DNA of 43,286 nt from NCBI RefSeq assembly GCF_027587375.1, contig NZ_JAMXIC010000033.1:1-43286 (forward strand). The letters are read 5' to 3'. This DNA comes from Arthrobacter sp. B2a2-09 (GTDB lineage Bacteria; Actinomycetota; Actinomycetes; Actinomycetales; Micrococcaceae). The notes below the pieces were generated by a model that made no database searches, was not told the DNA's origin, and was given only the letters and a program-made list of their open reading frames with translations. Positions 6,683 to 15,620 of the stretch are shown piece after piece. Each line of letters begins with the position of its first letter. The stretch's first letter is position 1. A program made the translations under genes and the position numbers.

Positions 6683-9190
6683 ATGTCCACAACACCCCGC
6701 GTCGTCATCATCGGAGCCGGCATCGTCGGCGCCAATCTCGCGGATGAGCTGTCCACCCGCGGCTGGACCAACATCATCGTGGTCGAGCAGGGCCCGTTGA
6801 CATTGGCGGGCGGCTCAACCTCGCACGCCCCCGGCCTCGTGTTCCAGACCAACGCTTCCAAGACCATGACCCAATTCGCGTCCTACACCGTGGACAAGCT
6901 GCTCTCGCTCAGCGAATCCGGCGTCTCCTGCTTCAACCAGGTGGGCGGCCTCGAGGTGGCCACCACTCCGGAGCGTCTGGAGGACCTCAAGCGCAAGCTG
7001 GGCTACGCGGCGTCGTGGGGTGTCGAAGGCCGGCTCATCGATCCGGACGAGTGCGCCAAGCACTACCCGCTGCTGAACCAGGAGAAGGTACTCGGCGGAC
7101 TCTACGTCCCCTCAGACGGCCTCGCCTCCGCCGCCCGTGCGGTCGCCCTCCTCATCGCCAAGGCGAGCGCCGCGGGGGTCACGTTCCGCGGTTCCACTCC
7201 CGTCACCGGCATCGAGCAGTCCGGCGGCAGGGTCACCGGAGTCGAAACGCCCGACGGCGTGATCCCGGCAGACATCGTCGTCTCCTGCGCCGGGTTCTGG
7301 GGTCCCAAGATCGGCGCCATGGTGGGCATGTCCGTGCCGCTGCTCCCCCTGGCCCACCAGTATGTTAAGACGACTTCGGTGCCCGAGCTGGTCGGCCGGA
7401 ACGACACCTCGCGGCTGCTTGACCCAGCCAACGGCGCCTGGATGCCGATTCTCCGGCACCAGGACAAGGACCTCTACTACCGAGAGCACGGGGACCGGAT
7501 GGGCATCGGCTCCTACGCCCACCGCCCTATGCCCGTGGATCTTCGTGAACTGCCCGAGGTTGCAGCGAATGACATGTCCGAGCACCGGATGCCGTCCCGC
7601 CTGCCGTTCACGGAAGAAGACTTCCTGCCGTGCTGGGAAGACTCCAAAGAACTTCTTCCGGCACTCTCCGGCGCCCGGATTGCGGATGGCTTCAACGGCA
7701 TCTTCTCCTTCACTCCCGACGGCGGCCCCCTGGTGGGCGAGTCCAAGGACGTTGACGGCTTTTTCGTGGCCGAGGCCGTGTGGGTGACGCACTCCGCCGG
7801 CGTGGCCCGGGCCCTGGCCGAGCGGCTGATCGAGGGCCAGTCCCGCATTCCGCTCCACGAATGCGAAGTGTCCCGCTTCGAGGAAATCCAGACTGCGGAG
7901 AGCTACGTCAGCGAAACGTCGCAGCAGAACTTCGTGGAGATCTACGACGTCCTGCACCCGCTGCAGCCGAGGGTCTCCCCGCGTGAGCTGCGCGTAAGCC
8001 CGTTCAATGCCCGGCAGAAGGAGCTCGGGGCGTTCTTCCTCGAAGCCCACGGTTGGGAGCGCCCGCACTGGTTCGAGGCCAACCGCGGCCTGCTCGAAGT
8101 GCTCCCGGAAGAGTGGCGGGCTCCTGAGCGCGAACCGTGGGCGGCCATGTTCCACTCCCCCATTTCCGCGGCCGAAGCGTGGAAGACGCGCACCGCCGTC
8201 GCGCTCTATGACATGACGCCGCTCAAGCGGCTAGAGGTTTCCGGTCCGGGCGCCGTAGCCCTCTTGCAGCGCCTCAGCGCCGGGAAAGTCGACAAGAAGC
8301 CGGGTGCGGTGACGTACTGCCTGCTCCTCAACGGCGACGGCGGAATCCGCAGCGACATCACGGTGGCCCGGCTGGATGAGACCACCTTCCAAGTGGGCGC
8401 CAACGGCAACATCGACTTCGACTACTTCACCACCGAAGCCCGCAAGCAGACCGCCGAGGACGTCAGCCAGTGGGTCCAAATCCGCGACATCACTGGTTCC
8501 ACGTGTTGCGTGGGGCTCTGGGGACCGTTGGCCCGCGAGGTCATCGCCAAGGTGAGTGCTGACGATTTCAGCAACGACGGATTGAAGTACTTCCGCACCA
8601 AGAAGGTCCGAATCGGCGGTATCCCGGTCACGGCGATGCGGCTGTCCTACGTGGGCGAATTGGGCTGGGAGCTGTACACGACGGCGGAAAACGGCCAAAG
8701 GCTCTGGGACCTGCTGTTCGCGGCTGGCCAGGAGCAGGGCATCATCGCGGCCGGCCGGGGCGCGTTCAACAGCCTGCGCTTGGAGAAGGGCTACCGGCTG
8801 TGGGGCACTGACGTAACTCCGGAGCATGAGCCGTTCCAGTCAGGATTGGGCTTCTCCGTCAGCAAGGACAAGGAAGGCTATATCGGCGCCGAGGCCCTCA
8901 AAGCCCGCCGCGAACTGCCCGTCAGCCGCCGCTTGCGTTGCCTGACGGTCGACGACGGCACGTCCGTGGTGTTGGGCAAGGAACCTGTCTATTTCAAGGG
9001 AGAGCCTTCCGGCTACGTCACGAGCGCCGCCTACGGCTACACCGTCCGCAAGCCCATCGCCTACGCTTGGCTGCCCGGCGAAGCGGGCGAGGGTGACGCC
9101 GTCGAGATCGAATACTTCGGCAAGCGGATCCCCGCCACCATCTCCGCCGATCCCCTCGTGGATCCAAACATGGAAAAGCTGAGAGGCTAA
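6683..9190 (+). CDS. dmgO: Dimethylglycine oxidase (flavin- and folate-dependent)
   Basis: An 835-residue two-part enzyme that closely resembles what I recall of Arthrobacter globiformis dimethylglycine oxidase along its whole length. The N-terminal half is a DAO-type flavoprotein with IIGAGIVGANLA at residues 9-20 and the GGSTSHAPGL segment, whose H48 is the expected covalent FAD attachment site. From about residue 430 the GcvT-like tetrahydrofolate-binding half begins (SPFNARQKELGAFF ... YDMTPLKRLEVSGPGA). It oxidises N,N-dimethylglycine to sarcosine and passes the one-carbon unit through an internal cavity to folate. CAGGAG precedes the start. It lies 61 bases after the ferredoxin gene and before choline dehydrogenase. 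Confidence 0.95.
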   Translation: MSTTPRVVIIGAGIVGANLADELSTRGWTNIIVVEQGPLTLAGGSTSHAPGLVFQTNASKTMTQFASYTVDKLLSLSESGVSCFNQVGGLEVATTPERLEDLKRKLGYAASWGVEGRLIDPDECAKHYPLLNQEKVLGGLYVPSDGLASAARAVALLIAKASAAGVTFRGSTPVTGIEQSGGRVTGVETPDGVIPADIVVSCAGFWGPKIGAMVGMSVPLLPLAHQYVKTTSVPELVGRNDTSRLLDPANGAWMPILRHQDKDLYYREHGDRMGIGSYAHRPMPVDLRELPEVAANDMSEHRMPSRLPFTEEDFLPCWEDSKELLPALSGARIADGFNGIFSFTPDGGPLVGESKDVDGFFVAEAVWVTHSAGVARALAERLIEGQSRIPLHECEVSRFEEIQTAESYVSETSQQNFVEIYDVLHPLQPRVSPRELRVSPFNARQKELGAFFLEAHGWERPHWFEANRGLLEVLPEEWRAPEREPWAAMFHSPISAAEAWKTRTAVALYDMTPLKRLEVSGPGAVALLQRLSAGKVDKKPGAVTYCLLLNGDGGIRSDITVARLDETTFQVGANGNIDFDYFTTEARKQTAEDVSQWVQIRDITGSTCCVGLWGPLAREVIAKVSADDFSNDGLKYFRTKKVRIGGIPVTAMRLSYVGELGWELYTTAENGQRLWDLLFAAGQEQGIIAAGRGAFNSLRLEKGYRLWGTDVTPEHEPFQSGLGFSVSKDKEGYIGAEALKARRELPVSRRLRCLTVDDGTSVVLGKEPVYFKGEPSGYVTSAAYGYTVRKPIAYAWLPGEAGEGDAVEIEYFGKRIPATISADPLVDPNMEKLRG

Positions 9191-9246
9191 CACCCCTCCT
9201 GGCTACCGGACACAGCAATGGGGATCACTTCAAAGGAGTTCAACTA

Positions 9247-10983
9247 ATGGCTAATGAAAAGTTCGACTACGTCATTGTGGGTGGGGGCAGCGCCGGATCG
9301 GTGCTCGCGGACAGGCTGAGCGCCGACGGCACCAAGACCGTCCTGGTCCTGGAGGCGGGCCGCAGCGATTACCCCTGGGACCTGTTCATCCAGATGCCCG
9401 CAGCGCTCACGTTCCCCAGCGGGAACAGGTTCTACGACTGGCGGTACCAATCCGACCCCGAGCCGCACATGCACGGACGCCGGATCGCCCACACCCGCGG
9501 CAAGGTCCTGGGCGGCTCCAGCTCCATCAACGGCATGATCTTCCAGCGCGGCAATCCCCTGGACTACGAACGCTGGGGAGCCGACGCCGGGATGGAGACG
9601 TGGGACTTCGCGCACTGCCTCCCGTACTTCAACCGCATGGAGACCGCCCTCGCCGCGGATCCGGGCGATGAACTGCGGGGACACAACGGACCGTTGGTCC
9701 TGGAACGCGGTCCGGCGCGCAATCCCCTTTTCCAAGCCTTCTTCCGCGCCGCCCAACAAGCCGGCTTCGCGCGGACCAACGATGTCAACGGATACCGGCA
9801 AGAAGGCTTCGGTCCGTTCGACCGCAACGTGCACAAGGGCCAGCGGCTCTCCGCCTCCCGGGCGTACTTGCGGCCGCACCTCGACCGGCCCAACCTCACG
9901 GTAAGGACCCGGGCACTCGTCTCGAAAATCAACTTCGACGGCACTGGTACTTCCGGCGTCAGGGCCACGGGCGTCAGCTACCGCCGGAACGGCAAGAAGC
10001 ACAGCGTGGATGCCCAGGAAGTCGTCCTGTGCGGAGGGGCCATCAACACCCCGCAGCTCCTGCAGTTGTCCGGCGTCGGGGACTCCACGCATCTCAAATC
10101 CCTGGGCATCAGGCCCGTGGTTGACCTCCCAGGCGTGGGCGAAAACCTGCAGGACCATCTGGAGGTCTACATCCAGCACGCCTGCACCCAGCCTGTGTCC
10201 ATGCAGCCCAGCCTGAGCCTGTGGCGCTATCCATGGATCGGTCTGCAGTGGCTCTTCGGGCGCAAGGGACCTGCGGCCACCAACCACTTCGAAGGCGGCG
10301 GTTTTGTGCGCTCCAACGAGGATGTGGCCTACCCCAACCTGATGTTCCACTTCCTGCCCGTTGCAGTCCGCTACGACGGCCAGAAGGCCGATGCGAAGCA
10401 CGGCTACCAGGTGCACATCGGGCCCATGTATTCCGATGCGCGGGGCACCTTGAAGATCACTTCCACGGATCCAACCGCCCATCCGTCCATGAAGTTCAAC
10501 TACCTTTCCACGGACCAGGACCGCCGCGAGTGGGTCGAAGCCATCCGGATTTCCCGGAACATCCTGGAGCAGTCGGCCATGGCCGCCTTCAATGGCGGTG
10601 AGCTCTCCCCCGGTCCAGCCGTCCAGACAGACGAGGAAATCCTCGACTGGGTAGCCCGCGACGCCGAGACCGCCCTGCACCCTTCCTGCACGGCCAAGAT
10701 GGGCCCGGCCACCGATCCCCTGGCCGTGGTGGACCCGCTCAGCATGCGGGTGCATGGCACCTCGGGCCTGCGCGTGGCTGACGCTTCGGCAATGCCCTAC
10801 GTGACCAACGGCAACATCTACGCGCCGGTCATGATGCTGGCCGAAAAAGCTGCGGACTTGATTCAGGGGCGCGAGCCTCTCGCGCCGGTCGCCGCCGAGT
10901 TCTACCGGCACAGCGCGGTTGCGGACTTGGACAGTCAGGGCAACGTGGACAGCCGGCCCGAAGCCAGCTCGGCACGGAACTAA
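9247..10983 (+). CDS. betA: Choline dehydrogenase / GMC-family oxidoreductase
   Basis: A 578-residue GMC oxidoreductase. The FAD-binding motif is at residues 11-18 (VGGGSAGS), GMC signature 1 lies near residue 80 (GKVLGGSSSINGM), and the catalytic pair appears to be H478 (LHPSCTAKMG) and N523 (TNGNIYAP), as in BetA. It oxidises choline to betaine aldehyde and often further to glycine betaine. AAAGGAG lies eight bases upstream of the ATG. The gene is eight bases ahead of an aldehyde dehydrogenase, which strongly supports the betaine pathway over other GMC substrates. Confidence 0.92.
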   Translation: MANEKFDYVIVGGGSAGSVLADRLSADGTKTVLVLEAGRSDYPWDLFIQMPAALTFPSGNRFYDWRYQSDPEPHMHGRRIAHTRGKVLGGSSSINGMIFQRGNPLDYERWGADAGMETWDFAHCLPYFNRMETALAADPGDELRGHNGPLVLERGPARNPLFQAFFRAAQQAGFARTNDVNGYRQEGFGPFDRNVHKGQRLSASRAYLRPHLDRPNLTVRTRALVSKINFDGTGTSGVRATGVSYRRNGKKHSVDAQEVVLCGGAINTPQLLQLSGVGDSTHLKSLGIRPVVDLPGVGENLQDHLEVYIQHACTQPVSMQPSLSLWRYPWIGLQWLFGRKGPAATNHFEGGGFVRSNEDVAYPNLMFHFLPVAVRYDGQKADAKHGYQVHIGPMYSDARGTLKITSTDPTAHPSMKFNYLSTDQDRREWVEAIRISRNILEQSAMAAFNGGELSPGPAVQTDEEILDWVARDAETALHPSCTAKMGPATDPLAVVDPLSMRVHGTSGLRVADASAMPYVTNGNIYAPVMMLAEKAADLIQGREPLAPVAAEFYRHSAVADLDSQGNVDSRPEASSARN

Positions 10984-10991
10984 GGAGCGGC

Positions 10992-12512
10992 ATGAACACC
11001 CCACAACTTTCGCAGACCCTGACGGTGCGGGGCAGCTACGTCGACGGCGGCTGGCAGCAGTCCAGCGGAGGCACGCGGAGCATCAGCTGCCCGGCGGACG
11101 GCACGCATGTTGCCGACGTCGCCGAATGCACCCAGGCCGACGCCGAGGCAGCGGTTGCGAGCGCCCGGAAGGCGTTCGACGCCGGCGGCTGGCCGAACAC
11201 GCCGGAGCTGGAACGCGGCGCGATCCTGCTTCGCGTGGCCGAGTTGCTACAGCGGGACAAAGCCGGCTTCGCCGCGGCCGAAGCCCTCGACACTGGCAAG
11301 CGACTGATCGAAGCCGAATACGACATTGACGACGTCATAGCCTGCTTCCGCTATTACGGCAGCGTGGCAGGCACCGACGCGGGCCGCGTAATCGATACCG
11401 GCCGGCCCGGCGCCATCAGCCGGATCGTCCATGCACCGGTCGGTGTCTGCGGCCTCATCACCCCGTGGAACTACCCGCTCCTGCAAGCTTCGTGGAAGGT
11501 CGCACCGGCGCTCCTGGCCGGCAACACTTTTGTGCTCAAGCCCAGCGAGCTGACGCCTTCGACGTCCATCCTGCTCATGGACACGCTGCGAGAAGCCGGC
11601 GTGCCCGACGGCGTCGCGAACCTCGTGACGGGAACGGGACCGGAAGTGGGGGCTGTGCTCAGTTCGGATCCGCGGGTCGATCTTGTCTCCTTTACGGGAG
11701 GCCTGGAAACCGGCAAGCGGATCATGGTGGCCGCCGCGGAGACGGTCAAGCGCGTGGCTCTCGAGCTCGGCGGCAAGAACCCGAACGTGGTGTTCGCCGA
11801 CGCCGACCGGGAGGCCGCGATCGACAACGCCCTGACTGCCGTCTTCCTGAACTCAGGCCAGGTCTGCTCGGCAGGGGCGCGGCTCATTGTCGAAGAATCC
11901 ATCCACGAGGAGTTCGTGGCCGAGGTGGTCCGCCGTGCACGCCAGATCCGGCTGGGCGGTCCCTTCGATTCGGAAGCACAAACCGGGCCACTGATATCCA
12001 GGGCGCACCGCGACAAAGTCCATGCCTACGTCCAGGCCGGCGTGGCCGAAGGCGCCCGGCTGCTGTGCGGGGGTTTAATTCCGGACAGCCCGGAACTGGC
12101 GGACGGCAGCTTCTACCCGCCCACCGTGTTGGACGGCTGCACGACCTCGATGCGCGTGGTCCAGGAGGAATCCTTCGGACCGGTCATGACAGTGGAAACC
12201 TTCACCACTGAGGAGGAGGCGATCCGGCTGGCCAACGACACCGTCTACGGACTGGCCGGCGCCGTGTGGACAACCGACGCCTCAAAGGCCCAGCGGGTCT
12301 CCGGGGCTCTTCGCCACGGGACGGTCTGGATCAACGACTACCACCCGTACGTTCCGCAAGCCGAATGGGGCGGCTTCGGACAGTCAGGCAATGGCCGCGA
12401 ATTGGGGCTCGCGGGCTTGGCCGAATACAGAGAAACAAAACACATCTGGCAAAACATCAGCCCCGGGCCCAGCCATTGGTTCGAGCCGCCACAGGCAGGA
12501 GTACAGCAATGA
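10992..12512 (+). CDS. betB: Betaine aldehyde dehydrogenase
   Basis: A 506-residue NAD(P)-dependent aldehyde dehydrogenase of the BADH type. The catalytic residues are E258 (VALELGGKNP) and C292 (SGQVCSAG), and the nucleotide-binding TGGLETGK motif precedes E258. It oxidises betaine aldehyde to glycine betaine in the cytoplasm. The ATG has AAGGAG seven bases upstream and follows betA after eight bases. Its stop overlaps the start of the transporter ATPase by four bases (ATGA), so enzyme and importer are translationally coupled, an unusually tight link of choline oxidation to uptake. Confidence 0.92.
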   Translation: MNTPQLSQTLTVRGSYVDGGWQQSSGGTRSISCPADGTHVADVAECTQADAEAAVASARKAFDAGGWPNTPELERGAILLRVAELLQRDKAGFAAAEALDTGKRLIEAEYDIDDVIACFRYYGSVAGTDAGRVIDTGRPGAISRIVHAPVGVCGLITPWNYPLLQASWKVAPALLAGNTFVLKPSELTPSTSILLMDTLREAGVPDGVANLVTGTGPEVGAVLSSDPRVDLVSFTGGLETGKRIMVAAAETVKRVALELGGKNPNVVFADADREAAIDNALTAVFLNSGQVCSAGARLIVEESIHEEFVAEVVRRARQIRLGGPFDSEAQTGPLISRAHRDKVHAYVQAGVAEGARLLCGGLIPDSPELADGSFYPPTVLDGCTTSMRVVQEESFGPVMTVETFTTEEEAIRLANDTVYGLAGAVWTTDASKAQRVSGALRHGTVWINDYHPYVPQAEWGGFGQSGNGRELGLAGLAEYRETKHIWQNISPGPSHWFEPPQAGVQQ

Positions 12513-13543
12513 GCAGTCCTGACATATCAGTGCGCAACCTCTGGAAAGTCTTCGGACCGGGAGGTGAAAAGATCCCCAAAGATCCCGAACTCTCGGCGTT
12601 GAGCTCGGCCGAATTGCTTGAACGCACCGGGTGCAACGCTGCAGTACGCGACATGAACTTCGACGTCGCGAAGGGCGAGGTGTTCGTCGTCATGGGCCTG
12701 TCCGGATCAGGAAAGTCCACCCTGATCCGATGCCTCACCCGGCTGATCGAACCGACGTCGGGGAGCGTCCTGGTGGACGGCAAGGACGTGATGCAGGCAG
12801 GAACCGGTGAGCTTAGGGAGCTTCGCCGGCGGAAAATGTCCATGGTCTTCCAGCATTTCGGCCTCTTGCCGCACCGCACCGTGCTGGACAACGTGTCCTA
12901 CGGGCTGCAGATCCGTGGCGCCGCCAAGAACGAGCGCTACGCCAGGTCCCACGAAATCATCGAGCTCGTAGGGCTCAAGGGTTACGAGCAGCATTTTCCG
13001 GACCAGCTCTCCGGCGGAATGCAGCAACGCGTCGGACTGGGCCGCGCCTTGGCTGGCGATCCGGACACCATCCTCTTCGACGAACCATTCTCGGCCCTGG
13101 ACCCGCTCATCCGGCGCGATATGCAGGCGGAAGTCATCCGGCTCCACAAAGAGATGGGCAAGACGATGGTTTTCGTCACCCACGACCTGTCCGAAGCGCT
13201 CAAACTCGGGGACCGCATCCTGATCATGCGGAACGGGGAGACGGTCCAATGCGGCACCGGCGATGATCTCGTCGGATCGCCTGCGGACAAGTACATTGCC
13301 GACTTCGTCTCCGAGGTACCGCGCGCGGATGTCCTGACGCTCAAGTGGATCACCGATCCTGTAGCTTTCGGCACTCCCGCGGATGCTCCTGTCCTGAGCG
13401 CCGGCACGATCATCCGCGACGCCATTCCCACAGTCATGAACTCATTGTGTCCTGTGCTCGTTGAAGACTCTGGAAAAATCACCGGCCAGATCGACCGCGA
13501 CAGCATCTTGTCGGTCATCCGGAGCACGGAAGTTGCGGCGTGA
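12509..13543 (+). CDS. Betaine/choline ABC importer ATPase (ProV/OpuAA-like)
   Basis: A 344-residue ABC ATPase of the quaternary-amine family. Walker A is GLSGSGKS at residues 63-70, followed by Q-loop FQHFGLL, signature LSGGMQQR near residue 167, Walker B ILFDEP near 190 and an H-loop in FVTHDLSEA. The C-terminal tail has a degenerate CBS-like regulatory segment, as in ProV/OpuAA. The frame extends far upstream, but the ATG at 12509 has AGGAG seven bases before it and overlaps the betB stop. It powers uptake of betaine or choline with the permease and lipoprotein that follow. Confidence 0.92.
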   Translation: MSSPDISVRNLWKVFGPGGEKIPKDPELSALSSAELLERTGCNAAVRDMNFDVAKGEVFVVMGLSGSGKSTLIRCLTRLIEPTSGSVLVDGKDVMQAGTGELRELRRRKMSMVFQHFGLLPHRTVLDNVSYGLQIRGAAKNERYARSHEIIELVGLKGYEQHFPDQLSGGMQQRVGLGRALAGDPDTILFDEPFSALDPLIRRDMQAEVIRLHKEMGKTMVFVTHDLSEALKLGDRILIMRNGETVQCGTGDDLVGSPADKYIADFVSEVPRADVLTLKWITDPVAFGTPADAPVLSAGTIIRDAIPTVMNSLCPVLVEDSGKITGQIDRDSILSVIRSTEVAA

Positions 13544-15576
13544 TGTCCACACTCGTTCGCGATCGCGCCCCGGTTCAGACCGGTCTCGTTTCCGTCCGCG
13601 CACCGCGCAAACGGCTCAGCCGTCGCACCCTGATCCTGGGCGGAGCCGGCGTCGTCTGGCTCATTGGATTCCTGTTCCTCCACGGCACGGCGACGCTCAC
13701 GCTGCCGGCGTCGGAGCTCACTGACCTCCACCGCTCCCTCAACCAATTCAATGCCTGGGTAGCCTCAAACCGGGCGGACAATCCCGTTTTCCAGTACGTC
13801 TTCACTCCGCTCCGAGCCGCCGTCGACGCGGTTGCCAACCTGTTCATCGGCATTTTCGCCGCGAGCTCCACCGGGCTTCGCCTGCCTGAAATCGGCTGGC
13901 TGGGAACCGTCGCGCTGCTCAGCTGGATCGCCTTCGCCGTGGGCAACGCCCGGGTGGCTTTGCTGACCGCGGCGGCCTTCGTGTTCTTCGGCCTTCAGGG
14001 GCTGTTTGTGGAAGCGGCCTACACCTTCGCCCTCGTCATCACCGCCGTGCTGTTCACCTTGTTGATCGGCATCCCCCTCGGAGTCCTGGCCGGAGTCTAC
14101 GGCCGGGTTGCCAAAGTCATCACTCCGGTCCTCGACTTCATGCAGACCCTCCCCACCTTCGTTTACCTGGCACCGCTGGCCCTCATCTTCCTGATCGGCC
14201 CCGCCTCCGCCGTGATCGCCACCGTGATCTACGCGGCACCCCCGGTCATCCGACTGACGGCGCATGGAATCCGATGTATCCCGGAAAACACCCGGGAAGC
14301 CTCCGACTCCCTGGGAACCACCGGCTGGCAGCGGCTTCTCACCCTGCAGCTTCCCCTGGCGCGGCGCACCATCGTGATGGGGATCAACCAAACCACCATG
14401 GCTGCCCTCTCCATGGTCACCATCGCGGCGCTCATCGCAGCGCCCGGGCTGGGACAGGTGGTGATCCGCGCCCTGCAGTCGCTCGACGTCGGTACAGCGG
14501 TCAATGCCGGACTGTCCATCGTCCTGCTGGCCATCGTGCTGGACCGCGTGACCACGGCCGCCAGCCGCCGGGCCGAACCCGGAGCAAACCGCAAACGGCG
14601 GATATCGCGGCGAACCCGGTATATCTTGCTCGCGGCGACCCTGCTGGTGGTCCTCGCCATGGTCCAGTTGTCCCGCACGATGCTCTGGGCCGCCGCCTTC
14701 CCGAAGGACCTCAACATTGGCCCTGCCATTGTCAGCGGAGTGAGCTCGGCCAGCGAATGGTTGCAGACCAACCTCTTCCTCTTTACGGTGTCCTTCCGCG
14801 AAGCAGTCACCAACGGGATCCTCAACCCGTTCCAGTCACTTCTCACGGAAACCCCGTTCTACCTGCTGGTCGCCGTGATCGTCTTAGCGGCTTTTGCCCT
14901 CGGCGGCTGGAAGCTGGCAGCCGTCACCGCCACATGCCTGGCAGTGATCATCTATTTGGGCCTGTGGAGCGATTCCATGGTCACTCTGGCAGGCACCCTC
15001 GTGGCCACGGCTGTGGTCATGGTCCTGGGCGTCATCTTCGGCGTGGCCATGGGCAGGTCCAGCAAAGTGGACCAGCTCATGCGGCCCATGCTTGACGCGG
15101 GACAGACCATGCCCGCATTCGTCTACTTGGTTCCGTTCCTGGGCCTCTTCGGCGCCACACGGTTCACCGCCATCATCGCCGGCATCATCTACGCGGCGCC
15201 TGTGGCAATCAAGATCACGGCCGATGGCATCGCCGCAATCTCCCCCACCGTCATGGAAGCGGCCGTATCGAGTGGCTCGACTCCCTGGCAAGTCATCACC
15301 AAGGTCCAGTTGCCCATGGCCAGGCAATCCCTGGCCCTCGCCGCCAACCAGGGCCTGATCTACGTCCTCGCCATGGTGGTTGTCGGAGCGCTGGTCGGAG
15401 CAGGCGGCCTCGGGTACGACGTCGTCGCCGGCTTTGTCCAAAGTTCCCTGTTCGGCAAGGGCCTCGCCGCAGGCCTGGCCATCGTTTTCCTCGGCATCCT
15501 GCTGGACCGCATGACGCAGGCTGCCGCAGCCAACCCCGTCCGAAAAGTCCTTTCGGCAAAATCACCCGCCCACTAA
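13543..15576 (+). CDS. Fused double-domain betaine/choline ABC permease
   Basis: A 677-residue membrane protein with two binding-protein-dependent permease domains in one chain. The first spans about residues 135-340, with a loop around GIRCIPENTREASDSLGTTG. The second spans about 460-670, with a matching loop around GIAAISPTVMEAAVSSGSTP. Each loop is the EAA-like segment that docks to the ATPase. Typical ProW/OpuAB proteins are about 280-350 residues and form homodimers, so this looks like a ProW-ProW fusion with diverged halves. The ATG at 13543 overlaps the ATPase stop by one base (TGATG); a GTG at 13540 is equally possible. Extra N-terminal transmembrane segments precede domain 1. Confidence 0.9.
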   Translation: MSTLVRDRAPVQTGLVSVRAPRKRLSRRTLILGGAGVVWLIGFLFLHGTATLTLPASELTDLHRSLNQFNAWVASNRADNPVFQYVFTPLRAAVDAVANLFIGIFAASSTGLRLPEIGWLGTVALLSWIAFAVGNARVALLTAAAFVFFGLQGLFVEAAYTFALVITAVLFTLLIGIPLGVLAGVYGRVAKVITPVLDFMQTLPTFVYLAPLALIFLIGPASAVIATVIYAAPPVIRLTAHGIRCIPENTREASDSLGTTGWQRLLTLQLPLARRTIVMGINQTTMAALSMVTIAALIAAPGLGQVVIRALQSLDVGTAVNAGLSIVLLAIVLDRVTTAASRRAEPGANRKRRISRRTRYILLAATLLVVLAMVQLSRTMLWAAAFPKDLNIGPAIVSGVSSASEWLQTNLFLFTVSFREAVTNGILNPFQSLLTETPFYLLVAVIVLAAFALGGWKLAAVTATCLAVIIYLGLWSDSMVTLAGTLVATAVVMVLGVIFGVAMGRSSKVDQLMRPMLDAGQTMPAFVYLVPFLGLFGATRFTAIIAGIIYAAPVAIKITADGIAAISPTVMEAAVSSGSTPWQVITKVQLPMARQSLALAANQGLIYVLAMVVVGALVGAGGLGYDVVAGFVQSSLFGKGLAAGLAIVFLGILLDRMTQAAAANPVRKVLSAKSPAH

Positions 15577-15620
15577 CGGCCTTCACGCTCACGCACTGCC
15601 CCCAACAAGGAGACCCCACC

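Noticed and set aside
9244..11004. Open frame of 586 codons antisense to choline dehydrogenase
   Set aside because: The plus strand encodes an intact GMC enzyme with catalytic residues; the antisense frame has no family features and arises from GC-rich third positions.
12266..12508. N-terminal extension of the betaine ATPase
   Set aside because: It overlaps betB out of frame; the ATG at 12509 has a ribosome binding site and starts the ABC fold.
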